A stretch of DNA of 64,000 bases from Candidatus Thorarchaeota archaeon (GCA_013388835.1 JACAEL010000068.1:1-64000); one strand, 5' to 3'. Numbered from the stretch's first letter, positions 32,994 through 42,642 are shown. Program-made: numbers and translations. The notes: generated by a model from the sequence alone, not told the origin.

Positions 32994-34306
32994 CCGACGG
33001 GGAAAGGACCATCAAGATAGAGCCGGTCACAAGACTGGAGGGCCACGGCGACCTGACAATCAGACTGACGAAGACCGGCAAGGTCAAGGATGTCCAGTTC
33101 AACGTGACAAGCACACGGTTCTTCGAGAAGTTCCTTGAGGGACGGTTTGCAGAAGAGGCCCCAATCCTCGCACCCAGGATATGTGGTATATGTCCGGTCC
33201 CACACCATCTGGCTTCCGTCAAGGCCGTCGAAGCTGCATGGGACGTCACACCCCCTCCGGCGGCAGTCAAGGTGAGAAGACTCCACATCAACGCGAAGCA
33301 GTTGTCTTCTCACGGGCTACATTTCTTTGCCCTTGCGGCTCCGGACTTTCTTGCAGGTCCGTTTGGAGACCCTGCCAAGAGAAACGTGGCGGAGATAATC
33401 AAAGCTCTGCCGGACGTTGGAAAGCTCGCGCTGCACGTCATGCAGTTCGGTCAAGACCTCTCAGGGTCAGTGGGAGGTAGGCCAGTTCATCCAGTCACTT
33501 CAGTACCTGGTGGACTGCTCAGCCCATTCTCAGAGGAGAAGCGAGATGCGTTCCTGAAGCAGCTTGACTCACTCAAGGAGTGGACCACTGCAACTGTGGA
33601 ACTGGCCAAGAAGGTGATTGAAGACTACTGGGACCCTATCACAAAACTCGCGGTTGTACCAACATACTATCTCGGAACTCACAAGAGCGGAAACCTCGAG
33701 ATCTACGACGGCCAGATTCGTGTGATGGACCCCGAGGGCAAGATAGTCGCTGACTTCAAGCCAAAGGACTATAGAAAGCACCTGGGAGAGCATATCCCCG
33801 ACCACTCCTACGCCACACACACCTTCTACCTTCCAGCGGGATATCCGGAGGGGGTCTGGAGGGCCAACACACTGGCAAGATGCAATATCGCCGACCGGAT
33901 GGCCACACCTCTTGCTCAGGAGGCACTTGAGGAGATGCGTGCGAAACTCGGCAGGCCGATACATGCCACCTTCGCTTACCACTGGGCAAGAGTCATAGAG
34001 ATGGTCCAGGCCGTAGAGGAGATCGAAATGCTCCTCAAAGACCCAGACATAGTGAGCACCGATGTCAAGCTCTCGGATGTGCAACCGAAAAAGGGCAATG
34101 GTGTGGGTTGTGTGGAGGCACCGCGAGGCACGCTCATTCATCACTACTGGACTGACGAGAAAGGAGTCATCACAGCCGCTAACCTTATAGTCGCGACTAA
34201 CAACAACATAGCAGGAATCGAGAAGAGCCTCCTCGAAGCGGCAAAGCAGATCTTCGAGAAGCGAGCTCACGAGTCACTTAAACTGCCAGAACCAAAAATC
34301 AGGTGA
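32990..34306 (+). CDS. vhuA: [NiFe] hydrogenase large subunit VhuA, lacking the C-terminal ligand segment
   Basis: The 438-residue protein is a group 3 [NiFe] hydrogenase large subunit. The N-terminal nickel ligands are in RICGICPVPHHLA near residue 62, and EPVTRLEGHGDL gives the conserved acidic motif. The second ligand pair, normally DPCxxCxxH near the C-terminus, is missing. The protein ends in LKLPEPKIR, and the missing piece is encoded by the next small gene, which overlaps it by four bases. This split is the same as in VhuA/VhuU of methanogens, where no C-terminal peptide is cleaved during maturation. Confidence 0.92.
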   Translation: MTDGERTIKIEPVTRLEGHGDLTIRLTKTGKVKDVQFNVTSTRFFEKFLEGRFAEEAPILAPRICGICPVPHHLASVKAVEAAWDVTPPPAAVKVRRLHINAKQLSSHGLHFFALAAPDFLAGPFGDPAKRNVAEIIKALPDVGKLALHVMQFGQDLSGSVGGRPVHPVTSVPGGLLSPFSEEKRDAFLKQLDSLKEWTTATVELAKKVIEDYWDPITKLAVVPTYYLGTHKSGNLEIYDGQIRVMDPEGKIVADFKPKDYRKHLGEHIPDHSYATHTFYLPAGYPEGVWRANTLARCNIADRMATPLAQEALEEMRAKLGRPIHATFAYHWARVIEMVQAVEEIEMLLKDPDIVSTDVKLSDVQPKKGNGVGCVEAPRGTLIHHYWTDEKGVITAANLIVATNNNIAGIEKSLLEAAKQIFEKRAHESLKLPEPKIR

Positions 34307-34464
34307 ATACTGTGGAAGAGAAAACACCCGAAGCCGTTCTTAACCTCTTGGAGATGGTTGTCCGCTGCTATGACTGCTGTCTGTCATGTAGTGCGTTCAT
34401 GGTGGTGGTTGATGAGGACGATAAGGTCATTGCCAAGAGGGACTTCGTCCTTGGAGCGGCTTGA
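34303..34464 (+). CDS. vhuU: VhuU-like C-terminal hydrogenase peptide with altered ligand motif
   Basis: A 53-residue gene starts at a GTG that overlaps the vhuA stop. Its product has LNLLEMVVRCYDCCLSCSAF near residues 13-32, at the place where VhuU proteins have RxYDPUxSCxxH. The first nickel-bridging residue would be the second Cys of DCC, so selenocysteine is replaced by cysteine. The usual Pro is also Cys, and the usual His after the second ligand is Phe. The tail, MVVVDEDDKVIAKRDF, matches the expected C-terminal strand. The gene is short and easily missed, but gene order D-G-A-U and overlap make it secure. Confidence 0.88.
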   Translation: MNTVEEKTPEAVLNLLEMVVRCYDCCLSCSAFMVVVDEDDKVIAKRDFVLGAA

Positions 34465-34503
34465 GCCAACTACAGCAACCAACCAGACCGCACTGCGTCT
34501 AGG

Positions 34504-34521
34504 CTCCCCCATCAGGGGGAG
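34504..34521. terminator. stem-loop between convergent operons
   Basis: CTCCCCC-ATCA-GGGGGAG forms a perfect 7-base stem with a 4-base loop, 40 bases after the hydrogenase operon and 60 bases before the end of the convergent flavoprotein gene. There is no clear T-run, so its role as terminator or mRNA-end stabiliser is only likely. Confidence 0.4.
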
Positions 34522-34580
34522 TCAGTCATACTGAGAATGCGACCGCAGCGGACACGAGAACGTACATACCTATCCGTCGT

Positions 34581-35777
34581 CTAGTTCTTGACCTTCTCTG
34601 CGAAATCCCTTCCAAATGCCTTTGCGGCCTTGAGTTCATCCCCTGTCGGGACCCACTTCACAGTGAAGGGTTCCATGACCACCTGCATCTTACCGCGCTC
34701 CATGGCCTCCTGTATCTTCTTCGCTGCTCCGCCAGCCCAACCGAACGACCCGAAGGCGGCTCCCTTCTTGCCCTCAGGCTTGAGGACCTCAATGTCAGAG
34801 AGTATCGGAGCAACGGTGGGCAGGATGTCGTTATGCAGTGTGGAGCTACCCACGAGGACACCCTTGGCTTCGAGAAGCTCTGCCATGATGTCACTCCTGT
34901 CACTATGTGGAATGAGCATGAGCAACGGAGTGAGACCTGCCTCGCGTATTCCCTCGGCCATGGCCCGCGCGAGCTTGGTAGTACTCTGCCACATGGTGTC
35001 CCAAGTTATCACGACTTTGTCAGTGGTCCTCTCACCCTTCGCCCACTCCAAGTATCTGGTGACTATCTGCAGCGGGTCCTTCCTCCAGATGAGACCGTGG
35101 GACGGTGCAATCATCTTGATTGGCAGACCCAACTTGACTACCTCCTCGATCTTCCTCTGCACCATCCTGCTGAGGGGCCATAGAATGTTGGCGTAGTACT
35201 TGGCTGCTTCTCGCCACAGCACGTATTGATCCACCTCGTCAGCAAACCGCTCCTGAGTAGCATAGTGCTGACCGAAGGCATCATTCGGCATGAGTATCTG
35301 GTCCTCTACCATGTAGGTGAACATACTCTCTGGCCAGTGGAGCATGGGGGCCTCGTAGAACCTCAGAGTCCTCCCGCCGAGGTCCAGCTCATCCCCTGTC
35401 TTGACCGTCTGTATCTTCCAGCCATCGGCGTAGTGCTTCTTCAGCGGGTCCACTGCCCTTGCTGTGCATACAAGGGTCGCATTCGGCACCCGTCTGAGGA
35501 CCTCTGGCACAGCACCGGAGTGATCCATCTCCGCATGGTTCGACACCATGTAGTCAATCTTCTCAGGGGCCACTATGTTGGAGATGCGACTGAACATGTC
35601 ATCCGCAAAGGGCCCGTAGACAGCATCGACAAGGACGGTCTTCTTCTCGCCCCTGATGAGGTACGCATTGTAGGTCGTTCCATGGTGCACAGTGTATGAA
35701 TAGCCATGAAAGTTCCGCACGTCATAATCAATGGCACCAACCCAGAACACGTTCCTTGCAATCTCAACAGGCATCAT
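34581..35777 (-). CDS. fprA: A-type flavoprotein (F420H2 oxidase / flavodiiron protein)
   Basis: The 398-residue protein combines a metallo-beta-lactamase-like diiron domain with a flavodoxin domain. Diiron ligands appear in SNHAEMDHSGAVPE near residues 80-95, as HxExD followed by a later His in APMLHWPESM and SHGLIW. The FMN-binding part starts near VVITWDTMWQSTTKLARAM. Such proteins reduce oxygen to water, often with coenzyme F420H2, and protect anaerobes. It lies tail to tail with the oxygen-sensitive hydrogenase operon. ATG 35777 is chosen as the first of two adjacent ATGs. Confidence 0.92.
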   Translation of the reverse strand: MMPVEIARNVFWVGAIDYDVRNFHGYSYTVHHGTTYNAYLIRGEKKTVLVDAVYGPFADDMFSRISNIVAPEKIDYMVSNHAEMDHSGAVPEVLRRVPNATLVCTARAVDPLKKHYADGWKIQTVKTGDELDLGGRTLRFYEAPMLHWPESMFTYMVEDQILMPNDAFGQHYATQERFADEVDQYVLWREAAKYYANILWPLSRMVQRKIEEVVKLGLPIKMIAPSHGLIWRKDPLQIVTRYLEWAKGERTTDKVVITWDTMWQSTTKLARAMAEGIREAGLTPLLMLIPHSDRSDIMAELLEAKGVLVGSSTLHNDILPTVAPILSDIEVLKPEGKKGAAFGSFGWAGGAAKKIQEAMERGKMQVVMEPFTVKWVPTGDELKAAKAFGRDFAEKVKN

Positions 35778-36054
35778 GTGAATCACTTCGAGTTGACTAT
35801 GGTTAAGCACCTAATAAAGCCTCCGGACGAGTGCAGAAGACTCTCTGATGTCCACACAGATGGTGCAGATTGGAAGTGCGAGTCGAGTGGTCATTCGACT
35901 CCTTCTGACAGATGCGTAGCACAGGTTTGCTGGTGCAGGGAACAGAGTCGAGGCAAGTGTCAACACCGGACATGGGATGGTGAACGAGATTCGTCATACC
36001 ATGTCTCTGCTGGAGACGACTGAGAGGGCCATTATCCGCCTCAGTGCCGAGTCG

Positions 36055-38958
36055 CTACTCCAGATAGATCGATACTCGTCCGGGCAGCGCGAACCTCGCC
36101 TTGCTCTGAGGGTCGTAGTCGGCGTGTTCGGCCGAATGGACGACCACCTTGATGCCAAGCTCTGTAGACATGTAGCCAGCTGACTGTTCTAGCGTAGTCT
36201 TCTCAGACTTGGCGCTGTCCGAGTGGTTCCACAGGCCATTCTCCTTGGCAATGCGGTCGACAAGCATCTTGATCTCCTTGCCGTAGGCCCGATAAGCGTC
36301 CTGACTCATCAGGTGCTTCATCAAGTTGCCCACTATCAGTGGCATGTCTGCCGTTCTGATGCTCTCCATCGCATCGAACATCCACTGAGGTGCCACATAC
36401 AGATGTGCAGTAGAGATCGGTCTGCCCCTCAAGAGACCAACAATCTCCCTGACGTCGTGGATGGTCGCTTCCACTACCTGCTGCGCCGCCTCTGCCTTCG
36501 AGTCAATCAGCTTCTTGTCGCCCATCGGCCAAGGTGCCACAGACACGTAACCTTCGCGTCTCATCTTTGACCACAGCTCCTCTGAGATGTGCGGCGTGAT
36601 TGGGGCCATCAGGCGGACCCAGATGTCGGAGATGTAGGCCATTGTGCCCTCACGCTCCTCCTTGGGGACCTCCTGTCGCCTCAGGTACTGGTTGACTACC
36701 CGCGTCATCTCTGAGATGGCGGAGATTGCGTAGTCGCGTATGCGGAGAGCATCTAGGAACTCGGTGCACTCTCTGGCCAGAGAGTTCACGCGCGACACAA
36801 CCCACAGTGTGGCAGCAGTGGGATGGTCCTTCCGAGTATAGACCCGTGGGGTCTTGGCCGAGTATCTGCGGACCGTTTCCACGAACTGGTTGAGCCGTGT
36901 TCGGACTGCAGGCACGTCACTCTCGCGCCAGTCCATCACGCTGCCTGATTCCGCCGCAGAGACCACGTAGGTCCGGTAGACATCCGCGCCGTACTTCTTG
37001 GGAATCTCGACCAGCGGGATGACACGTCCCTTGCTCTTGCTCATCTTGCTGCCTTCCATTATCAGGTGCTCGTTGAGACTGATGCACTTCAACCAGTGTC
37101 TCTTGGGGAATATGGCGACATGATGGAATATTGCAAAGCTGAGGTGGTTGGATATGTGAGAGGGAGCAGTGTGGCGCTGGTCATTGGGATACCAGTAGAG
37201 GAACTCCTCGTGCATCTCTTTCAACAGGGTCGCATCGATACCGGTCTCTGCGGACACCTTCTCCGGAGTGCTCTTCCCGAGAAAGACATAGTCGAAGAAG
37301 CTCAGAGTGAGCTGCTCCGGCTTCAGACGGTTCGCAGTTATCCTGTGGGCGATTGTGTAGTACGCCATGTAGATTGTGGAGTCGGATAGGGACTCGATTA
37401 TCCACTCCGAGTCGAAGGGCAGTCGCGTACCAATTCCTCGCTTTCTGGCACAAGGCCTCTGACCCAACCAGTCAAATGTCGCCTCGAACAGGTTCCTGAA
37501 GGTCTCAGGGACAATCGCCATGTTGTTCAGAGCAGTCCATGCCTGCTCCTTCCAGCCGGGACTCGTGTAGTCCAAGAACCACTGTCCAGCAAACACACCC
37601 ACTTCCACATCTGTACCGCACTTGCATATCACCGGTCTCAGGTCAGGCTCATAGAAGACATCACAACGACTGTTGGAGCGCATCCATGCCACGACCTCTT
37701 CCTTCACATCCTTTATGGCACGACCTGAGAACTGACCGCAGTTGTCCTTCATCACGCCCTCGTAGAACTCCGCCTTGTAAATCTCCTGAGTGGCTTCTTC
37801 TAGCGCAACAGACTCCTTCTGACTCTTGATTCCTCGCTTCTCCACAGCGTCCTTTGCAGGGAACTCGCCATAGCCCTTGATATCAATCATGCTGATGATC
37901 TGAATCGACCTGACGGACTCTGCGGTGATACCGAACCTCTCAAGTCCGGAGGGGTCATTCCACAGGTCTCTCAGGGCAATGTAGTCGAATGGAGCATGAC
38001 CGGGTACCGAGTAGACGACACCCGTCGCATTGTTCGGGTCGACAAAGTCCGCAGGAAGAATGGGCATCTCATGCTCATTATGAACAGCCCGGAAGCTCTT
38101 GCCCACTATCTTTGAGCCGGGGAACGTCTCCAGTACTTCTACGTCCTTGGCCTGCAGCTTCATCTTCCTCACTGCCGCTTCTGAGACAACCCACTTCTCG
38201 TCGCCCACTCGCACCCATGCATACGTGGCTACAGGATTAATCCATATGTTCGTCACACCGAAGATGGTCTCAGGACGCAGAGTGGCTGGCACAATGAAGC
38301 CGTCCTCAAAGCCGAACTTGATGGCTGTGAACTCCTTGATCTTTGCATCGGCGCCCTCCAGCAGGTCGTCTTCGCCCACAGGGTTGCCGCACTTGGGGCA
38401 GTACAGCAGCGGGTAGTTGCCCCGAGTTATGTAGCCCTTCTCCATGAACTTATGGTACTGCCACTCAATGAACTTGTTGTAGGTCTTGTCCCCGGTGGTG
38501 AACCTACGCCGCCAGTCGATGCTGTAGCCCAGTGCGTTGAAGTCGGCGGCGATGGCTTCCGCGAAGAACTTGGCCACAACCCACGGGTCGGTGAACTTCG
38601 CCAGCTGGGCCTCCACAGCATCCTCAGTGGGCAGATAGACCCGGAGGTCACGCTTGTACTGCTCGATTGCGACTCTGTCGCCCGCCTTGACACGCTCAAC
38701 CATTCCTAGGATTGGGGTACCGGTCATGTGAGAGGCCATGGGAAACAGCACATTGAAGCCACGCATCCTCTTGTACCGGGCAACCACATCACCAATCGTG
38801 TACGTCCGCCCATGACCAATGTGCAGCGCGCCGTTCGTGTACGGGTATGGTACGGTCAGGTAGAACTTCGGTCTCTTCGGGTCCGGGTCGGCCTCAAAGA
38901 CCCGGTCCTTCTTCCAACGCTTCTGCCACTTGGACTCAATCTCGGCGAATTCACTCAT
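36055..38958 (-). CDS. leuS: leucyl-tRNA synthetase, archaeal/eukaryal type
   Basis: This 967-residue class I synthetase charges tRNA-Leu. The HIGH motif is in GALHIGHGRTYTIGDVVARY near residue 50 and KMSKS in GSKMSKSKGRVIPL near 640. A zinc-binding knuckle, CPKCGNPVG, precedes the editing domain, whose core includes TLRPETIFGVTNIWINP and NNATGVVYSVPGHAP. The domain order and the C-terminal extension match the archaeal/eukaryal group. ATG 38958 has GGAGG nine bases upstream and is preferred to a start seven codons earlier. Confidence 0.96.
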   Translation of the reverse strand: MSEFAEIESKWQKRWKKDRVFEADPDPKRPKFYLTVPYPYTNGALHIGHGRTYTIGDVVARYKRMRGFNVLFPMASHMTGTPILGMVERVKAGDRVAIEQYKRDLRVYLPTEDAVEAQLAKFTDPWVVAKFFAEAIAADFNALGYSIDWRRRFTTGDKTYNKFIEWQYHKFMEKGYITRGNYPLLYCPKCGNPVGEDDLLEGADAKIKEFTAIKFGFEDGFIVPATLRPETIFGVTNIWINPVATYAWVRVGDEKWVVSEAAVRKMKLQAKDVEVLETFPGSKIVGKSFRAVHNEHEMPILPADFVDPNNATGVVYSVPGHAPFDYIALRDLWNDPSGLERFGITAESVRSIQIISMIDIKGYGEFPAKDAVEKRGIKSQKESVALEEATQEIYKAEFYEGVMKDNCGQFSGRAIKDVKEEVVAWMRSNSRCDVFYEPDLRPVICKCGTDVEVGVFAGQWFLDYTSPGWKEQAWTALNNMAIVPETFRNLFEATFDWLGQRPCARKRGIGTRLPFDSEWIIESLSDSTIYMAYYTIAHRITANRLKPEQLTLSFFDYVFLGKSTPEKVSAETGIDATLLKEMHEEFLYWYPNDQRHTAPSHISNHLSFAIFHHVAIFPKRHWLKCISLNEHLIMEGSKMSKSKGRVIPLVEIPKKYGADVYRTYVVSAAESGSVMDWRESDVPAVRTRLNQFVETVRRYSAKTPRVYTRKDHPTAATLWVVSRVNSLARECTEFLDALRIRDYAISAISEMTRVVNQYLRRQEVPKEEREGTMAYISDIWVRLMAPITPHISEELWSKMRREGYVSVAPWPMGDKKLIDSKAEAAQQVVEATIHDVREIVGLLRGRPISTAHLYVAPQWMFDAMESIRTADMPLIVGNLMKHLMSQDAYRAYGKEIKMLVDRIAKENGLWNHSDSAKSEKTTLEQSAGYMSTELGIKVVVHSAEHADYDPQSKARFALPGRVSIYLE

Positions 38959-39377
38959 CACTGAGAACCTCCACAGCATGAGCGACCGGCGAGCAGGGAA
39001 ACATGCGCTCTATAAAGCAGTCGGAAAAGACGCACACACTATGAGATGAGAACGCAATCCATCCTTGCTCACTCTGTCAGTGCGACACCATCTCTCCTTA
39101 TTAGAGCTATGGTCAACAGGTCTCAGCCTTCCGGATTACCGCACTAGTGAGAGGGGAGGGACATACAGACCATTTTGCGGCGGGCAGGCCAGTTGGCGCC
39201 AATGTTATCGTCCTTATAAGGAGCCAGTAGTGCATGGGAATAGGCTCTGGACCCTGTCACCAGGAGACACGAGGAATCGCCGTTGACATCAGGTCTACAG
39301 AGTCTGTTGACATGCCTGTAGGTGCGGAGGCAGTGTGTATTGCTCGCACTTATAGACGACCGGGAGCGCGTCAACTC
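38959..39377. other. intergenic region with AT-rich palindrome
   Basis: No gene is well supported. CCTTATAAGG at 39212-39221 is a perfect 10-base palindrome. CACTTATAGACG at 39347-39358 is a likely TATA box for the zinc-ribbon gene that follows. A frame upstream and continuous with that gene is open from 39234 but lacks signals. Confidence 0.4.
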
Positions 39378-39665
39378 ATGAGCGAGCGAATGAGAGGAAA
39401 GAAGGAGCAGGGTCTAGGCACAGATCACGAGACCCATACCCGTCTGTATAGCACAACCAGTCTCGAGGACTTGGGATTCCTGTCGACCACGAGGGAGGTC
39501 CTAGAGCTATCCAAGAACAGGATGTTGTTCTGTTCTCACTGTGGAAAGTCCATGGACCTCAATGGTGTAGAGTGGTTCGGCCCATCGGACTTCACATGTA
39601 ACCACTGCAGGGCACTGAACAACATCCGTACGCTGACACGCACACTCTATCTCAGCCGGACCTGA
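39378..39665 (+). CDS. small zinc-ribbon protein of unknown function
   Basis: The 95-residue protein ends in a zinc ribbon, MLFCSHCGKSMDL with FTCNHCRALNN about 25 residues later. The N-terminal half is basic and polar. ATG 39378 lies about 26 bases after the centre of a TATA-like CTTATA, so the mRNA would be leaderless. The frame is open for another 48 codons upstream. Function is unknown; a nucleic-acid-binding role is possible from the ribbon alone. Confidence 0.55.
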   Translation: MSERMRGKKEQGLGTDHETHTRLYSTTSLEDLGFLSTTREVLELSKNRMLFCSHCGKSMDLNGVEWFGPSDFTCNHCRALNNIRTLTRTLYLSRT

Positions 39666-39679
39666 GTGATGCTCAAGGC

Positions 39680-40174
39680 CTAGGTCTTCACTCCGTAGTA
39701 GGTCATCATGGTGACCGGAAGACCTTGAAGTCTCAGGTACATCCACAGTTGCATCTTGTGCATGGCAATATGGCGGGTCATCTCGGACAGGTAGAAGGCC
39801 CAGTCCTTCGGTGGTCCCTGGTCATAGAACGGCTTCTTGTTCCGCTCAAAGAGCTCCTTGTCAGTCATCCTGCTGAACCGGCGCCTCACTTCCTCCACGC
39901 CCGCATCGAACACTTCGAGTAGTCCGGAGACAGTGTCGCGTCTGAGTCGCTCTTCCATCTCGTGCGCCCTTTCCGAGCAGTCGAGCTCCATGCAATAGAT
40001 AGCCGGGTCCATGCTAGGTATCTGAGCCAAGTGGTTGGCCACTGTGATGAGGTCCCTCATTCCCTTTGCAGGTATGAAGTCCATCTTCGCCTTCTGAATC
40101 GACTCAATCACAACTCTTGCCTGTTCGCATTCATGAAGAAGTCCGTCGAGTAGTGCTTCTGTTGCAGTCTTCAT
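39680..40174 (-). CDS. DinB-superfamily four-helix bundle protein
   Basis: The 164-residue helical protein resembles the DinB/YfiT family, metal-binding bundles that act as thiol-dependent transferases. RDLITVANHLAQIPSMD near residue 40 and MTRHIAMHKMQLWMYLRL near 130 provide histidines at the places expected for the metal site. The ATG is preceded by GGAGGAG. Its substrate is unknown. The product is fairly well supported by helix pattern and His spacing, but not by a strong signature. Confidence 0.7.
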   Translation of the reverse strand: MKTATEALLDGLLHECEQARVVIESIQKAKMDFIPAKGMRDLITVANHLAQIPSMDPAIYCMELDCSERAHEMEERLRRDTVSGLLEVFDAGVEEVRRRFSRMTDKELFERNKKPFYDQGPPKDWAFYLSEMTRHIAMHKMQLWMYLRLQGLPVTMMTYYGVKT

Positions 40175-40317
40175 CTGGTACTCCTCCGGAGTCTGGCCAC
40201 AGACTCCACTTGCGCTCCTAATTAGGAGTGGCCTCGGTCTTGCCGAGTCTGAAGGTGGCAGAGGTCAGCAACACCGTTTTTATCCTAGTGTTGACACAGT
40301 CAGCTCTTGATGTAAGA

Positions 40318-40749
40318 ATGGTCCTGTTCGGCACTTCGGCAAGCATCTTTGCGGATCTAAACCTGATAGCACAGATTGTTCTTCTGACGCTTCTGGTGTT
40401 AGGCATTGTCAAGCGAAAGCCGCTTCAGATACATGGCAAAGTGATGATGAGTGCCACAGTTGTCAACATAGTGGCCACACTTCTGTTCATGGCGCCCTCA
40501 CTGCTGCTCAACTGGGGTTCATTCACGGCCCTGCCCTTCCCTCCAGGACCAGCGATTGTGGTTGTGCATGGCATAGTTGGAACGCTGGCAATTCTCTTGG
40601 GAGCTCTGTGGACATACCGTTTCATTGTCGCCACCAGAAGGTCTGCCCCTCTTGCCTGCGGCAAGAAAAAGATGATGTGGCTCACGGCAGGACTCTGGCT
40701 GTACGCTACTGGTGGAGGCATCGTATTCTACATACTGCTCTATCTCTGA
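40318..40749 (+). CDS. four-helix membrane protein (DUF420-like)
   Basis: The 143-residue protein has four hydrophobic helices, about residues 14-30, 42-62, 74-98 and 118-140. Histidines in IHGKVMMSATVVN and VVVHGIVGTLAI lie inside helices two and three. This pattern resembles DUF420 and cytochrome-b561-like small membrane proteins that can bind haem. ATG 40318 sits about 36 bases after a TATA-like CGTTTTTATCC, which argues against an in-frame start 30 codons upstream. Confidence 0.65.
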   Translation: MVLFGTSASIFADLNLIAQIVLLTLLVLGIVKRKPLQIHGKVMMSATVVNIVATLLFMAPSLLLNWGSFTALPFPPGPAIVVVHGIVGTLAILLGALWTYRFIVATRRSAPLACGKKKMMWLTAGLWLYATGGGIVFYILLYL

Positions 40750-40792
40750 CAACTAGCGACAATGTCCGCGCGATTGGCGGACTACCGGGAAG

Positions 40793-40805
40793 CCCGCAAC
40801 GCGGG
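40793..40805 (+). terminator. small GC hairpin after the membrane-protein gene
   Basis: CCCGC-AAC-GCGGG forms a 5-base stem with a 3-base loop about 44 bases after the stop of the preceding gene. It may help end or stabilise that transcript. No T-run follows at once. Confidence 0.3.
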
Positions 40806-40983
40806 TCCTATCGGCTGCCACGATTGAACCGGTCTCAAGCAAGCGTTTGGCTTCTGGGAACGAGCAGTGAAGACCGCAGTCCTTCACATTGACTAGATTC
40901 AGTGTGGCCACTAATGATTCCATGACCGATGCTCAACTCCGGCTCAGAGATACGGCCTTAAGCGGCATGACTCCGGCCCGCAT

Positions 40984-41628
40984 ATGTGCTCAGAGCAGAC
41001 CAGATGCACCGGTGAGTTCATCGACGTACATGATCAGCTCCGGTCCTACTGCGAAGTCCTGGACCTCCTGAGGCGTGTGGAGAGCAGTGGCTGCCTCAAG
41101 GACTACTTCAATGGAGGCAACACAAGTGGAAGACTGCTCTTTCAGGTCTTTAGTAGTGAGTTCGTATCACAGCTGGCCCATCTCATCAACGATGCGTTGT
41201 CCGTGTTCTGCATGAATGGTCCTGTGCTGGAGGTCATGAGCGGAGACGGGACACTCACTGAGATGCTCCGGCCTCTGCTGAAGAGAGACATCATAGCAAC
41301 AGATGCAAAGTCCTCGGGATACAGGATAGAGTACCCGAAGTGGGTGCGTACCATGGATGCGTTAGACGCTGTCGAGACGTACTCGCCATCCTTTGTTGTC
41401 GCCTGCTGGGAACCGTATCTGTGCGCAGCAGGACTGAGGATTGCGGAGAGGGGACTTCCACTGGCGTGGATTGGCGAGAGACCCATGTGCGGTCATCCGG
41501 AACTGTTCGATATCGAGCACATTCGTGCCGGCTCGCCCTACGCAATAGGAAGACATGACAGCATTCTTAGATGCGAATTCAGAACAGACATCTATCTGTT
41601 CAATGTGGACAAGCCAACAGATGCGTAG
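40984..41628 (+). CDS. SAM-binding methyltransferase-like protein
   Basis: The 214-residue protein has a Rossmann start of methyltransferase type, GPVLEVMSGDGTLTEML near residue 78, followed by DIIATDAKS, where the Asp would bind the SAM ribose. FVVACWEPYLCAAGLRIAE near 135 fits the fourth strand. I cannot name a substrate. The N-terminal 60 residues are helical and may contact a partner. A TATA-like CCTTAAG lies about 30 bases upstream of ATG 40984. Confidence 0.6.
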   Translation: MCSEQTRCTGEFIDVHDQLRSYCEVLDLLRRVESSGCLKDYFNGGNTSGRLLFQVFSSEFVSQLAHLINDALSVFCMNGPVLEVMSGDGTLTEMLRPLLKRDIIATDAKSSGYRIEYPKWVRTMDALDAVETYSPSFVVACWEPYLCAAGLRIAERGLPLAWIGERPMCGHPELFDIEHIRAGSPYAIGRHDSILRCEFRTDIYLFNVDKPTDA

Positions 41629-41690
41629 CTGGTGATACACCGCTTCTTATTGCGTCATCGGGAGGTGACACCGTAGGCTGACAGAAGGCG

Positions 41691-42641
41691 GTGAATCACA
41701 TGATCAGACCTCAGGTAGAAGCCGTCGACATAGACCTCAAGACAGGAAGCACCCTGGGCTTCTACACATATGGTGAAGACCGACCGAATCTGCTGATTGT
41801 GTCAGGAACAACGGGCCGTTCAGCCACAGACGTCTATGCCAGCTATCTCATCATGAAGCATCTTGAGAGTCTTGACAGAGTAGACGGTTCTGTGACGATT
41901 GTACCCGTAGCAAATCCACTGGTCTTCAGACTGGGAGCAGCGGTCTCACCTCTGGACATGCGAGACCTGGAGACGGTCTTTCCGGGAGACAAGAGAGGCA
42001 CGGTCACTGAGAAGACGGCGAGGGAACTCTGGCGCCATGCGACACAGGCAGACGCAATAGTCGTGTTGAAGACGAACTGGCCATCTTGTATCAGCCACAC
42101 GGTCGCACTCTACAAGGAGTACATTCATGTCAGGAACCTGGCATCGCAAATCGCACTGCCATTGGTTGTCCAGAGCCTGGGTCAACAGGGATCGCTGTCG
42201 GCAGAGGCAGCTCATGAAGGCATACCCGCAGTGGACATCGAGCTTCGTGGGGGAAGGGACCAAGTGGACTCGCAGGCAGCGGTAGAGGTGCGCGAGGCGA
42301 TTCTGAACTATATGCGCATAAGAGACATGATACCGGGTGAGAGAATCGAGTCGTCGCCAGTCTTCACCGGGCGAATGCAGCAGCTGAATGCAGAGAGTGA
42401 GGGGTTCTTCATACCGCGAATGAACGTCGGCGAACCTGTGCAGGCAGATGATGTGATAGGCACCGTTCAAGACAAGGGAGATTTACTCTCACCACACGCC
42501 GGCGTCGTAGTGATGCTTTCCACTCTGAGCTATGTGTTCGAAGGTGATGTCGTCGCGAGGATAGCACCGCCGGCGAGTGAACAGAAGAACCACACTGAAC
42601 CAGTGTTTGAGCGAACACCGACGGTAAGGAGGAAGTGGTGA
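41691..42641 (+). CDS. AstE/aspartoacylase-like protein without zinc ligands
   Basis: The 316-residue protein resembles the succinylglutamate desuccinylase/aspartoacylase family. PNLLIVSGTTGRSATDVYAS corresponds to the strand and loop that normally carry the HxxE zinc motif, and VPVANPLVFRLG, EGIPAVDIELRGG and the C-terminal beta barrel (ESEGFFIPRMNVGEPVQADD) also match. The HGNE motif is replaced by TGRSAT, and no later histidine takes the third ligand position. It is therefore unlikely to be a normal zinc hydrolase. It is followed one base later by the gene at 42643. Confidence 0.7.
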   Translation: MNHMIRPQVEAVDIDLKTGSTLGFYTYGEDRPNLLIVSGTTGRSATDVYASYLIMKHLESLDRVDGSVTIVPVANPLVFRLGAAVSPLDMRDLETVFPGDKRGTVTEKTARELWRHATQADAIVVLKTNWPSCISHTVALYKEYIHVRNLASQIALPLVVQSLGQQGSLSAEAAHEGIPAVDIELRGGRDQVDSQAAVEVREAILNYMRIRDMIPGERIESSPVFTGRMQQLNAESEGFFIPRMNVGEPVQADDVIGTVQDKGDLLSPHAGVVVMLSTLSYVFEGDVVARIAPPASEQKNHTEPVFERTPTVRRKW

Positions 42642-42642
42642 G

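Noticed and set aside
34462-34570. UGA at the end of vhuU read as selenocysteine with extension downstream
   Set aside because: The extension to the next stop has no similarity to hydrogenase C-termini, and the protein already has its expected length and C-terminal strand.
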